Positions 42,605 through 54,612 are shown, counted from the first letter of the stretch. The stretch: DNA of 64,000 bases from Multifurca ochricompacta (GCA_022496185.1 WTXG01000159.1:1-64000); one strand, 5' to 3'. A program made the numbers and translations. Notes: generated by a model not told the origin, from the letters alone.

Positions 42605-44712
42605 CTATGTCACTGTAAGTCTTTCTGTCTGCCCCTGTATTGCCTTCTGGGCTAACTCTGATGCCTTGGTAGCATAGCAGCAACCTGGGTCTTCTTCACT
42701 TGTACTTGTGGCTCTCACTGTTGGATGTCTGACCACATAATCATAGCCTATTGATGTAACAATGGTGGGATATGAGTCTTTATCCATCGTCGCATTGGCC
42801 CAGTTAATCTTTGGTTCGAATGCAGCGAGCCACGGATATCCCAGGATGAGATCTTCATCCCCTAAGTTGGTAACCAGGAAGCGAATCACCTTCATTGTTT
42901 CCCCAACTTGGACGTTCAGGTTGGTATAATGTGTGATTTTTCCAGCACAATTGGCTGTCCCATCAATATTCCAGATATTCTTTTCTTGGGGAAGAGCCAG
43001 CATCCCCAGGCCTAAGGTTTTGATTAGTTGTAGACTAATGAAGTTGTCTGTGGCTCTGGAGTCCACTAAGATATCTCGGTCAGCCGTCCTCTGTGTAGTC
43101 TTGAAATGAACTGGTATTTTTAATGATTTGAATCAACTAGTGTACACAGAGGTAACATGGAGTGCTCGCACCCAGGCTGATGGGGTAGAGCCTAACAAAA
43201 ATCCTTTTTTGCAAATGCCTTCTCAACAAGGATGGTGCGCACTTCCTCACTCTCCTTCATCATGTTTGCCCATATATCCTGGGCCTTCTCTTCCTTGGTT
43301 TGTTTGTCTGCAGCTGGTGGGTAATTGTGAATGGGGGCTGCAGGTGTAGTTGTTGCCTCTGCGATCCATACTCCCTTCTTTGGGCAGTCTTGGGACATAT
43401 GCCCTTGTTCTTTACAGCGGAAGCACTGCCCTTCCTTCATCAGTGTCTGTCGCTCATTTTCTGTGAGTGTAGCTCTTGCCTGTACTCTGTCCGCTGAGGT
43501 GTCCATTGCATTAGGATCCCTCTGGGTAGTATGCATCAGTTTGACTCCAAATGCTGTCTTCCACTGTTCTCAAGTCTTTCCTTTCTTCATGTTGACTCCA
43601 AATTGGGTTTGGAAGTCAAGATAGTCCTGCTGCTGTCATTGAGCAGCATCAACCCATTTGTCCCAGTCATGGGGGTGGTGAAATTGGATAATGTTTTTGA
43701 TGAGCGGGTTTGGCAATCCTTGGGAAAAGAGGTCCAAGGTTGCTTCTTCGTCTGTATCATAGCCTGCTCGATTTGCCAGGCTCCAGAACTTTGCCACATA
43801 GGCATCGAGCTCTCCCTTCTCCATCTGCAGGGACTTCAATTCCCTGGCTGCTTTCTGCTTTGCTTGTCCGTCAGTGAATGCATCTTTGAACCTTTGGGCA
43901 ATAGTTTCCCAGAGGCCCTCGCTGGTAGTGTGATGTCCACCTTCTACCTGCTCATTCAGCCATTCAAGCTGTTCCATTGTCCAGTCATCGACTGCGTCAC
44001 CTCTGATAAGTGAAAGGAAGAGGTTGGCACATTGGAAAGGGTTGATGATCTGGGCAACATCATGATTGAAGTTCTTGAATGTAGTGAACTCCAGCATGAA
44101 CTTCTTGCTCTGGGAGCGATCTCCTGTGAAGGTCTGGGGCAGGACCCCTGAAAGGCATCCAGATGGTGGAGGGATGTTCGGGATAGCAGGGGGAGGAGGA
44201 GGAGGAGGAGGAGCGGGGTCAGGGAGTTGGGCAGCAATGGTTGACATGTTCTGTTGGAATGGGGTGATGGTTTTGGTGGATTGTATTGATATCTGTGGAG
44301 TTGTCAAAGCAGGGGCTCTGATCATGACAACTGCCAGTGCAACCAGGGGCGTAGGCAATGCTAATACTGGTGTGTCTTCACTATGTTCTTCGATGTATTC
44401 TTCTGGTTCTGAGTCAGTGATAATTGCAGGTGGGTTTTCTCTCCATGGTCCAAGACCAAATTCTAGTGGAGCGGGAGCAGTAGTGACCCATGAGTGTTTG
44501 CTTTCCAAGTATTGGATATGATACCAGACTCTCTTTTCGTTGTCGTATTCTACTGGTTGGTATCTTCTGTTGTGATAGACGTAGTATCCAAACTCAGATT
44601 CAAAGTCTTTCCAGATGGCAGAGCCAAGTGTCTGTTGTGAAAGATTATTCTTGTCTCTGTGTTCAACGAGCTCTTCTCTGAACAAGGTCTGACTGTGGCT
44701 GGATGAAGCCAC
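42605..44712 (-). pseudogene. gag: Gypsy-2 gag and protease
   Basis: Gag begins at a GTG (44712) with ASSSHSQTLFREELVEH and runs 358 codons open: DFESEFGYYVYHNRRYQPVE, a Pro-rich stretch, and capsid blocks TFTGDRSQSKKFMLEFTTF and TMEQLEWLNEQ. After a frameshift the zinc knuckle CFRCKEQGHMSQDC (43192-43536) follows. Gag ends AFAKKDFC-stop with GGATTTTTG at the shift point. Protease in the -1 frame has DSRATDNF where the family has DSGATDNF, so the active-site Gly is changed. It shares N-terminus and start context with Gypsy-3 and -4. Confidence 0.85.
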
Positions 44713-44720
44713 AATGGAGG

Positions 44721-44731
44721 AGACTCAACTT
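44721..44731 (-). promoter_or_regulatory. Gypsy-2 self-complementary primer-binding site
   Basis: On the minus strand AAGTTGAGTCT, two bases after the 5' LTR, is complementary to AGACTCAACTT at the predicted start of R in its own LTR family. See Gypsy-4 for the perfect 11-bp match. Confidence 0.75.
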
Positions 44732-44733
44732 GA

Positions 44734-45305
44734 TGTTACGTCCAGTGTGGGACGTTCTACACGACTTGTGTACAGCATATCATTTGTAATCAGATAAGAA
44801 ACCAATAAGGCTTCTTGGAGTGAAATGGATGAGTCAAAGTCAAAGGGGCTGTTCCCAAGACAATGTTGAGCGGAGAAGTGTCAGAAACACTGAGATAGAT
44901 GAGTCAAGGTCAAAGGGAATGTCCAGAAGACAAGCACTGATGTATTCAATAAGTGAGTCTGAGGTCTACAATGTAGCTACAGCAGACTTATATACATAAT
45001 CAAATGAGTGTCTAAAGATAAGATAACACAGAGTCATGTGGGCCCAAATATACAAAAGTGGAGGGCATAGAGCCGAGCTTCTGATAGGGAATTAAGTAAG
45101 TGTCCAGTCATAATGATAAGGAGATAAGAGAACAATCATAAGTAAAGTGGCACAAACAAAGACAAAGGCAATCATGGGGAAGGGAGCAAGGCACATGATG
45201 GGTCCCAGGAAGGAGACATAATCAAGAAATGTAGCATAGGGGGAAGGGCAGGGTCATCATTGGGGAGGGTGAAGAAAAGTGGGTTGCTAGGCAAGGGTCA
45301 TAACA
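44734..45305 (-). repeat. Gypsy-2 5' LTR
   Basis: 572 bp, partner of 37933-38509. It retains CpG at several sites where the other LTR has TG or CA, and it has several one-base deletions relative to it. Confidence 0.95.
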
Positions 45306-46361
45306 CACAGCCAAGAACAATCTCAGTATGGTCACAGATCTCTATTGATGGTGACATACCATGATTCTGTCTTGGTATGTTGCCAATATGAGTAAGTTAC
45401 TCTATTTAGGTTAGTCCTCTCAAAAACTGCAGTAATTGACCCATTCTTCAATGTAGCTTTTTCCATGGCCTCTCATGCAGCATGGACATCCTTTTTTTGA
45501 TCTGCAGTTTCTATTATCTCTTTGCTCCAACAGATTTTGGTGTGGTGTCACAAATTGCTTGTTGACTTTGCATCTCCTGTATCCAGGTAGTGTTGGACAT
45601 GCCAGTAATACTGACCTTTCCCTTTGCAGTGCTTTGCATTACACTCAAAGACATGAACTTGATGGCCATCAATGTGATCAATGCAGGGATATGGTTTGAA
45701 AAATGCATAGATTGGTGAGTTCCAATGTTTTTAAAGTCTCTCTACACACATGTTAGAAAAGACAGTGACATTGTGTGGGAACTGACTGACTCAATTCATC
45801 TTTTGCAGACTCCTCAGGTTTGTCATCATCATCACTTCCATCAGCTTCCTCTATTATTTGGCCTTGGACAGTATTATCTTCATCATAAATATCTTCAATG
45901 TCAACAGAGGCCTGCCAGCTTTCAAGAGTACCAGTACTTGTATCCTTAGTAGGGAGTGGTATTTGGCTTGTATTTGTCAATAAATGAGATAATTGTTTCA
46001 CCTTCTTATTCTTGGGTAGCAGTGGATCTGTGTTCTCTGTGATGCACATTGTCTGCTTTCATTTATGAGAACTTGAAGGACATAAATTAGGAGCAGCTTT
46101 GCTAGAGCTAGAGGGAGACATTTTGAAACAATATGTGGAAATGCAGCCTGATAAATCTGGTTAAAACAACTACTTTGTTAGATACAGAAATATTGTCTTT
46201 AAATACTGTAAGGACTGTGCTGTGCTGTGATCATAAGGAATGTACTTAATCATAACTAATCATAATAAACAAGTGTAAGTATCATCCTGCACTGCCAACA
46301 CTGGTCACCTCTAATCTGGTCTGGCTTAGTCTGATCCATTACTGGCTCAACACAAAATACT
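45306..46361 (-). pseudogene. hAT-2 transposase, N-terminal half
   Basis: It starts at 46121 (MSPSSSSKAAPNLCPSS). An acidic segment (EEADGSDDDDKPEESAKDE) is followed by a probable intron. Then comes the zinc-finger region HWNSPIYAFFKPYPCID and VFECNAKHCKGKGQYYW, YLDTGDAKSTSNL and KNGSITAVFER. It reaches the Gypsy-2 insertion at 45305 and continues at 37932. TGA codons occur at positions where relatives have Arg or Lys. 46122-46361 is upstream non-coding sequence ending at hAT-N1. Confidence 0.82.
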
Positions 46362-46903
46362 TAGGGATCAGCAAGGGTTTTCATACCTGTGCAGGTAAGT
46401 GCTGCAGGTTTTGATGGGTATGGGTACAGGTATACAACTCCCAACCCACCAGAAACCTGTACCTGTGCAGTAGGTTTGGCAGGTATAAGTGGCCATCAGT
46501 CATTGACAAGATCAGCAGAAATTTAATGATAAAATACATTTGTAGCAAACAAATGACTATATTTTATTTGATGTATGCTACAGGGTTTTTGTAAATATGT
46601 TCTAGTGTTATCCTATGAAATATCAAAGCAGATCAACTGTGCAATGTAAAATAAAAGTGTTATCAGTGATCCACTCTCTTGAAAATCCTGATGCAACTGT
46701 TTTATTAATGCGCGATCAATTCTGCCAGTCTGGCACTATCTAAAATACACTCTAGACTACTTTAGACTATTCTATAATCTAATTATCAAATTAGTTTACT
46801 GAAACAAGGCCTGCATGTATCTACAGGCTGCATAGGGCAGTGACTACATTGGACCAGCATATTGGTCTGATCTCCTTCCTATTAAGGAAGGTTGACTTAA
46901 CAA

Positions 46904-47239
46904 TTGTGGCTGCAATTTTCCATTGGTCTGACATGATTGTGATCACGCATAGATAACACAACAGAAACACATTCACAAATTAATTAGATACATAGAATAT
47001 ACATCTAAGATCTGACATATGATCAAATCACATCATTAAACAAGATAATGAGATAACATGTTCATTTAATCTAGTAGCTGATATAGTACATAGAATGTAT
47101 ATAAACACTGTATAACTACTGTAATAAAGTAGTTGCTATCACTCTATTGAAAGCATCTAAGCCTTGCAGCTAACAAGGTGAGATAAGATAGTAGTAAAGT
47201 AGTATCTAAAGTACAAGCCTGTGCCATGCCTGTTCCACA
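46904..47239 (+). mobile_element. Copia-3-family solo LTR (diverged)
   Basis: It resembles the Copia-3 LTR over its whole length (TGACATGATTGTGATCACGCATAG near the start; GTGCCATGCCTGTTCCACA at the end). It replaces N1 sequence present in copy a. The 5' end does not show a clean TGTTG, and no clear target duplication is seen, so the left border is approximate. Confidence 0.7.
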
Positions 47240-47740
47240 AAATGAAATAAAATAAGAATGTAAATAAAGAATCAAATTAATCTTCTGAACATAAATCAGC
47301 AATTATAGAGGGATCCTGAGTAGCCACAAATGAATGCATTGTATCCAAGTGTGTATCTCCCAGACCAGGATGGTCCAGGCTGATTGTCCGAAATGTGCAA
47401 TGCAACCAAAGAACTTGCACGTGTTTCATTTTATGGGTAACCTGGGTATCAAAACAAATATCCAGGGGTTACCCCTGCCAATCACTATGCATTTGTCAAT
47501 TATTTTTGCATTCTGTGTGGTTATCTGACAGGCTTTTCATTCAATGTTCTATTACATCCTACCTAATCATCTCTGTATATTGGGGTGGATTTTAGTTGTG
47601 CTTGTATAAAATTGAGACCAGAATAATAAAATAAAAATGGAATAATGAATTATCTTAATCTTCTGAGCATAAAACAAGAGTCATTGAGGGATCTTAAGCA
47701 GCCATAAATGAATGCATTGTGTATCTCCTTGGTCCTGGAT

Positions 47741-48325
47741 TGTTACAATCTCTGCCAAGCAACCCTGTTTTCTTCACTCTCCCCAATGACAATCCCTCCC
47801 TACCACCCACTTTACACTTCCTGATCACGTCTCCATCCTGGGACCCATCACATGCCCTACTCCCATCCCTGTGACTTGCTTTGGACTTGTTGACTCCCTG
47901 TTTACCTATGTCTGATTTCTTATCTCGTTATCTCTTTATCTTTACGACTGGACACTTACTTAATACCCTATCAGAAGCCAGGCTTTACGCCCTCCGCTTC
48001 TGTATATTTGGGCCCACCTGACTCCGATCCCTTATCTCAGAGACGCCCATTCGATTACATATATAAGTCTGCTGTAACTACATTGTAGACCTCAGACTCA
48101 ACTTATTGAATACATCAGTGCTTGTCTTCTGGACTTCCCTTTGAATCCTAAGCTCAGTGATCTCAGTGCTTCTGGCACTTTCTTGCTCAACATCATCTTA
48201 GAGTACAGCCTCTTTGACTTTGACTTGTCCCACTTATACTCCAAGAAGCCCTATTGGTTTCTTACTGAACTCACGAACCATGCTGTCACACAAGTCATGT
48301 GGAATGTCCCACACCAGATGTAACA
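47741..48325 (+). repeat. Gypsy-3 5' LTR
   Basis: 585 bp, TGTTACAATCTC ... CCAGATGTAACA. TATATAA is at 48060-48066. AGACTCAACTT (48094-48104) lies about 30 bp downstream, at the expected start of R. The 3' LTR (54644-55228) reads AGACTCGACTT there, preserving the ancestral CpG. Confidence 0.95.
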
Positions 48326-48340
48326 TCAAGTCAAGTCTCT
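48326..48340 (+). promoter_or_regulatory. Gypsy-3 primer-binding site (self-priming type)
   Basis: TCAAGTCAAGTCTCT follows the LTR. AAGTCAAGTCT and AGACTCGACTT are complementary apart from the two bases of the central CpG, where both copies have decayed differently. No tRNA 3' end match was recognised. Confidence 0.7.
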
Positions 48341-48344
48341 CATT

Positions 48345-49916
48345 GTGGCTTCCAGCTGCAGTCAGACCCTGTTCAAAGAAGAACTTATTGAATGCAGAGA
48401 TGAGAATAATCTTTCACAGCAAACACTTGGCTCTGCCACCTGGAAAGATTTTGAGTCTGAGTTTGGATACTACATCTATCACAATGGAAGATACCAACCA
48501 GTAGAATACAACAAAGAGAAAAGAGTTTGGTATCATATCCAATATTTGGACAGCCAACACTCTTGGGTTACTACAGGACCCGCCCCACCTGAATTTGGAC
48601 TAGGACTGTGGAGAGAGAATCCCCCGGCCATTGTCATGGACTCCAAACCAGAGGAGTATGTAGAAGAACACAGTGAAGAAGCACTGGTATTAGCGTCGAC
48701 TACAACCCCAGTTGCACCCGAAGTTGTCATGTCCAGAGCCCCTGCTTTGACAACTCCCCAGATTTCCATACAATCCACCAACACTGTCACCCCATTTCAT
48801 CAAAGAATGTCCACTATTGCTGCCCAGCTCCCAGACCCAGTCCCTCCTCCCCCACCGCCCCCAGTTGTGCTGCCACCAAACATCCCTCTGCCCTCCAGAC
48901 ATCTATTGGGTGTACTGCCCCAAACGTTCACAGGGGACTGTTCACAAAGCAAGAAATTTATGCTGGAGTTTACGACCTTCAAGAACTTCAACCATGACGT
49001 CCCCCAAATCATTAACCCCTTCCAATGTGCCAACCTCTTCTTGTCTCTAATTCGGGGAGAGGCAGTGGACGACTGGACCATGGAACAGCTGGAGTGGCTG
49101 AATGAACAGATTGAGAGTGGATGTTGCACCACTAGTGAAGGGCTTTGGGAAACCATCGCCCAACAATTTAAAGATGTGTTCACAGATGGGCAGGCCAAAC
49201 AGAAGGCCACCTGAGAATTGAAGTCTCTAAAGATGGAGAAGGGAGAATTGGACTCCTATGTAGCCAAGTTCAGAAGCCTAGCCAACTGGGCAGGATATGA
49301 CATGGATGAGGAGGCGACACTGGATCTCTTCTCCCAGGGACTGCCCAACCCACTAGTTAAGAACATCATCCAGTTCCACCACCCCCAGGACTGGGACAGA
49401 TGGGTAGAAGCTGCTCAACGACAGCAGCAAGATTATTTGGACTTCCAAACATGCTTTGGGGTCAATACAAAAAAAGAAAAGACTTGAGATCAGTGGAAGG
49501 CAGCCTTTGGGATTAAACCTGTGCATACCTCTCAGCACGACCCAAACACCATGGATATGTCAGCTGACAGAACCCAAGCAAGAGCTACACTCACCAAAGA
49601 CAAGAGACAGACATTGATGAAGGAAGGAAGGTGCTTTCGCTGCAAAGCACAAGGACATATGTCAAGAGAGTGCCCTAAGAAGGGAGTGCGGGTGGCTGAA
49701 GCAACAACCACGCCCATACACAATAACCCACCCACCATTGAAAAGAAGACACTGACTAAAGAAGAGAAGGCACAAGAAATATGGGGCAATATGATGAAGG
49801 AGAGCAAAGAAGTATGGGCCATTCTGGTGGAAAAGGCATTCGCAAAGAAGGATTTTGATTGGCTCAAACCCATTGGCCTGGGCGCAAGCATTACATGTAA
49901 CCTCTGTGTATACTAG
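48345..49916 (+). pseudogene. gag: Gypsy-3 gag
   Basis: One frame runs from a GTG at 48345 (ASSCSQTLFKEELIE) to 49916. It holds an N-terminal domain (WKDFESEFGYYIYHNGRYQ), a Pro-rich linker (about 48830-48890), a capsid domain (TFTGDCSQSKKFMLEFTTF, QCANLFLSLIRGEAVDDW) and a CCHC knuckle CFRCKAQGHMSREC (49632-49673). TGA codons at 49212 and 49485 replace Arg codons of the relatives. There is no ATG near the start, and upstream in frame a stop lies in the LTR; Gypsy-2 and -4 share this GTG. In this copy the T-run of the shift site has four T, so gag runs past the point where the relatives stop. Confidence 0.88.
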
Positions 49917-52900
49917 TTGCTTCAAATCTTTGAAAATACCAGTACATTTCGAGACTACACAGAGGACGGCCGACTGTGACATCCTGATAGATTCAGGAGC
50001 CACTGACAATTTTATCAGCCCACGAATGGCAAGGACCATGGGGTTGGGGATGTTGGCACTTCCCCAGGAGAAGAACATCTGGAATATTGATGGAACCACC
50101 AATTGAGCAGGAAAAATCACACACTACACTGATCTCAACGTCCAAGTAGGAGAGTGGACAAAGGCCATTCGCTTCCTAGTCACCAATCTAGGAGATGAGG
50201 ATTTAATCCTGGGATATCCATGGCTCACGGCATTTGAACCAAAGATTAACTGGAGCGATGCGACTATGAGCAAGGAATTCTATCCCATCCTGATCACATC
50301 AATGGGGTATGATTATGCAGCTTGACACTCGGCAGTGCGCAGGGTAGAAGAAGAAAGTGAAGAACCAGGTCACTGCTTTGTTACCAAGGCATCAGAACTT
50401 GCCCAGAAAGCAGTGGAAGGACATACAGAAAGGACCTTTGAGGAAGTAGTGCTGGAGGCGTACCACTGACATTGGAAGGTATTCTTGGAAGAGGAATCCC
50501 AACATTTCCCTCCTGCATGACCATGGGACCACACCATTGACTTTGCCCCCAATACCCCATCAGCGATCGACTGTAAAATCTACCCATTGTCACAAGCAGA
50601 ACAGACGGCACTCACGACATTCCTCAAGGAGCATCTTGCGAAAGGATACATTCGTCCATCTAAATCCCCATACGCATCACCATTCTTCTTTATCAAGAAG
50701 AAAGATGGCAAACTTCGACCTGTCCAGGATTATCAACGAATAAATGCCCACACCATAAAGAATGCCTACCCTCTGCCACTTATATCAGAGCTTATTGACA
50801 CCATGCAAGATAAATCCCTGTTCTCTAAAATGGATGTCCACTGGGGGTATAACAATATTAGGATCAGAGAAGGAGATCAGTGTAAGGCGGCATTCAAGAC
50901 TAATCAGGGACTGTTCGAGCTGAATGTCATGTTCTTTGGCCTCACCAATTCGCCTGCCACCTTCCAGTCCATGATGAACCATATCTTCCACAACCTCATT
51001 CTCACAGGTGAAGTGGTGGTATATATGGATGATATACTAGTGGCCACTACAAACAACTTGATTCACCATTGAGAATGAGTTCATCAGGTATTGGACATCC
51101 TACACAAGCATGATCTATATCTCAAACCAGCTAAATGCTTGTTTGAGCAACTAAGTGTGGAATACTTGGGAGTCATTCTGGAGGGAGGACATGTATGAAT
51201 GGACCTGGTAAAAGTACAAGGGATTCAGGAATGGCCTGTACCTATGTGTGTCAAGGATGTGCGATCCTTTGTAGGATTCTGCAACTTCTACCAATGATTC
51301 GTGTGAGGGTTCTCAGAAATTGCCCAACCATTGAATAGACTGCTAAAGAAGGACATACCTTGGCATTGGGGAATAGAACAACAATGGGCCTTCGAACAGA
51401 TTTGGGATATTGTGGGTTTGGAACCTGTCCTCCTGCAGCCAGACTTGGAGCAGCCCTTTGAACTCGAAGTTGATGCATCGCACTTTGCCAACAGGGCCAT
51501 ACTAAATCAGAGAGACACAATGGGATTACTTCACCCTGTTGCCTTCTACTCCGAGACTTTCTTGCCAGCTGAATGAAACTATGATATATGGGATAGGGAA
51601 TTGCTCACCATTGTAAAAGCACTACAACACTGGCGACCATATTTAGCAGGCACCCCTCACAAAACCATCGTTCACACTGATCACTCCAACCTCTTATATT
51701 GGAAGGAACCCCACAAAATCAGTCGATGAGTAGCTCACAAAGTCCTAGAGCTGGAGGAATATAACTTCACACTGAAGCACATTGCAGGAAGCCATAATGC
51801 ACATGCAGATGCCCTATCACAACGACCTGATCTGAACAATGGAAGGGAAGACAATAACAATATCACAGTACTTCCTGAAGAAGTCTTCACAAAGACAGCC
51901 GTTGTTAGCCTCCACAACATGGATTTGTGGGCTCAGGTGTCTCAGAATATGAACCAGCAGTTGTGCCAGTCATGGGCAGATACACATAACCTGAAAAAGA
52001 TCGATGACTTATGGTGGAAGGATGGGGACTGTCTCGTTGTCACTGGTGGCGACAACATTAAGAGGGGGGTGATCCACTTTCACCATGACCTTCCCTCTGC
52101 AGGTCACCCTGGCATTGCTAATACATACGCCCTGGCCAAATGAGATTACTGGTGGCTGAATATGAAGAAGGATGTGGAGACCTACATGAAAGGATGTGCA
52201 GACTGCCAAGCCAATAAAGTAAACACACACCCGCACCCACCAGCACTATTCCCGATCACGCCTACAGCCTCACTACCATTCCAGACCATCGCCATGGACT
52301 TCATTGTCAAACTCCCAGTCTCCCGAGGCTTTGATTCTGTCTTGACCATCACCAACCATGACTGTTCGAAAGTGGCACTGTTCATACCATGTAATGAATC
52401 CATCACAGCAGAAGGTGTAGCCAAACTCTACCTGGACCATGTCTACAGGCACTATGGCCTCCCTGAAAAGATTATCTCAGACCGCAACCCATGATTCACC
52501 TCCATGTTTGCCAAGGCACTCTGTAAAGTCTTGGACGTAACCCAGAACATTTCAACAGCCTACCATCCACAGACAGACAGACAATTGGAAAGGACAAACC
52601 AGTGGCTTGAACAATATCTTCAGTTCTGGTGCAATGGACAACAGGATGATTGGGCTGACTGGCTGTCAACAGCAGAATTTGCACACAACTCCTGGCCCAA
52701 TGGCACCACCAAGACCTCCCCATTCTCACTCCTCATGGGATGGACACCCCAAACCACCTGGGCCGGAAAACCCATGAATGTCCCCTCAGCTGCGCAACGT
52801 ATCACCCAATGGGAGGAGATCAGGAAATCAGCCAATGAGAACCTGTTGAAGGCACAAAAGACCCTATTGGAAAGACCCTCACGATTCACACCTTATCAGA

Positions 52901-53310
52901 CCAATGACCTTGTGTGGCTAGAAGGGAAGAACATCCACATGTCACATCCAACAGCTAAACTAGCACCTTGATGTCACGGGCCTTTCAAGATAACAAGGAA
53001 GCTGTCAGATGTGTCATACGAACTTGAACTTCCATCCACATGGAAGATTCATCTGGTCTTCCATGCCAGATTACTGATGCCCTACAAAGAAACATCCCTA
53101 CATGGGGAAAACTTCCCAAGACCCCCTCCTGAATTAATTGATGGAGAAGCAGAATGGGAAGTGGAGTGGATTCTAGACTCATTACATAAAGGCCGAGGGC
53201 GCAAGCTGCATTACCTCATTAAGTGGAAAGGATTCCCAGACTCTGACAACTCATGGGAGCCAGCCAGGAATATCTTTGCCCCAGTCCTTATCTCAGAGTT
53301 CCATGCCTGA
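49855..53310 (+). pseudogene. pol: Gypsy-3 pol: protease, RT, RNase H, integrase, chromodomain
   Basis: A single frame with 14 internal TGA codons and no TAA, TAG or frameshift. Protease: DILIDSGATDNF (Asp near 49990). [25 protein letters not shown] at 51022-51033. RNase H: LEVDASHFANRAIL, YDIWDREL. Integrase: SAGHPGIANTYALAK, CADCQANK, AMDFIVKLP, ISDRNP, ERTNQWLEQ. The chromodomain near 53154-53290 (EWEVEWILDSLHKG, HYLIKWKGFPDSDNSWEP) places it in the chromoviruses. The TGA codons mostly align with Arg, Cys or Gln in the other copies, which points to ancestral CGA or CGC. The TGA at 53308 may also be an altered Arg codon, with the original stop TAA about 30 bp later. Confidence 0.92.
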
Positions 53311-53413
53311 CATCCAGAAGCACCCAAGAATGCTTAAAAGGAGTAGCCTCAGACCCCATTGAATCCCCCAGTACATGCTTTCCCAGCAACATTCTAACAC
53401 TATTAAATCCATC

Positions 53414-54612
53414 ATGTCTTTCATCACTGCCAATGCTGCCGTCGACGCTTTCACATCCTCCATTGTAGTTGTCAAGAATTTCCCATCCACTCATCCTTCT
53501 ACACGTCCCTCTTCACCCATTGACTACGAGGCTGCTGAAGCCCAGGTCAAGAACCAATCCCCCAACCCAAACAATGACTTCAAGCATAGTGAGGAGCCTC
53601 ACCCAAACGACCTGCTAGGTATGGAACTTGACAATGAAGTACCAGAGTTCCCATTCTTTGCCAATAACCCAAACTCCTCGACATACTTCCCCCTCAAGAT
53701 CACCATGGCTGATGGGACAGTTGCCATCGCCAAATATATATTCTATACCAATGGGGGATGGACATTGCTGGATGTATGAAGAAAGATGGCCCTGTCTATG
53801 GGGCCCCAGTCTATTTAGAGGAAAGGTATACCAGACATCTTCACCATATGATGACTGATAAGCAGCTTGGGCACTTGGCTGCTGAGGACTCCCGCACCTT
53901 TGCAATTGATGAGGTGCTGAACAATATGCGCCTTCCACATCTCAAAGCCGAGGTGATGAGACTGCAGAAGAATTTGACACTGTGCACAACGCTCAATAAA
54001 CAGTACAAGGAGCACATGAAGATGATGGCAAGGTTGACCAATGGGATGTTCCAAGTAGAACAGGAGCTGGTGGAAATTCGGAAAAGGTTGGAGATGGGGG
54101 ACATGTACCAAACCATAGCTGAAAGGTATGCTGACATGTATGCATGACCCCTTCCCCCATGGTCATTGGGGGCTGCCCCATGGTTACTGCCAAACCGGTT
54201 TGAGATGCCATGCATGCATGAGAACCCCCGCAGAGAGACATGCTGGTGGTGTGACAGTAAGTACCATATCAGCTGGAACTGTCCCCTCAACTGCAAGTGG
54301 TGTCGGCATTGCCGTAGCAACCTCCACTGGAGCCAGTTTTGTATCTTCCACTGTGTAGGAGTCGCCCCAACAATTGTCAACCCATCCGGCTGGTGTGGCA
54401 AGTGCCTCCACCATAATTTGGGGCATCGGGGACTTGACTGTCCAGTCCACGATCAATGCTATTCATGTGGCCAGCGCGGCCCGTATGGGTTCCTTCGCGC
54501 TCACAGATGCCCACAGGATTCAGACAAGGAGAATTACACACTGGACGATCGTAATGTAGCTGACGATTATTTGGACCTGATACAGGATGATGATGGTACA
54601 AGTCATTTCTAG
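53414..54612 (+). pseudogene. Gypsy-3 ORF3: coiled coil with tandem zinc knuckles
   Basis: Starts MSFITANAAVDAFTSS and reads FPSTHPSTRPSSPIDYEAAE, then MELDNEVPEFPFFANN and a frameshift near 53770. The second frame (53758-54612) has ERYTRHLHHMMTDKQLGHLA, a probable coiled coil (LKAEVMRLQKNL ... VEQELVEIRKRLE), then Cys/His modules: CWWCDSKYHISWNC and CRHCRSNLHWSQFC (both CX2CX4HX4C), CGKCLHHNLGHRGLDC (CX2CX6HX4C) and CYSCGQRGPYGF. It ends in an acidic tail. A TGA at 54145 is also present in Gypsy-2 at the same codon. I recognise no named family. It occupies the position where some gypsy elements have an envelope gene, but it has no signal peptide or membrane segment; a second nucleocapsid-like protein is my inference. 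Confidence 0.82.

Larger units (their letters stand above)
37933..45305 (-). mobile_element. Gypsy-2, complete chromovirus-type Ty3/gypsy (minus)
   Basis: 7373 bp with LTRs of 577 and 572 bp and perfect TSD CACAG (37928-37932 and 45306-45310). In its orientation the order is 5' LTR, self-complementary PBS, gag, protease, RT, RNase H, integrase, chromodomain, extra ORF3, purine tract, 3' LTR. Most LTR differences are CpG-type transitions or single-base deletions. It sits in the hAT-2 transposase. Confidence 0.95.

Noticed and set aside
49855..53310. TGA reassigned to an amino acid
   Set aside because: The recurrent TGA codons align with Arg, Cys and Gln in sister copies, as expected from CpG deamination of CGA or CGC; a code change is not needed.
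53414..54612. Envelope gene of a retrovirus-like element
   Set aside because: No signal peptide, no transmembrane segment and no cleavage-site pattern; the content is coiled coil and zinc knuckles.
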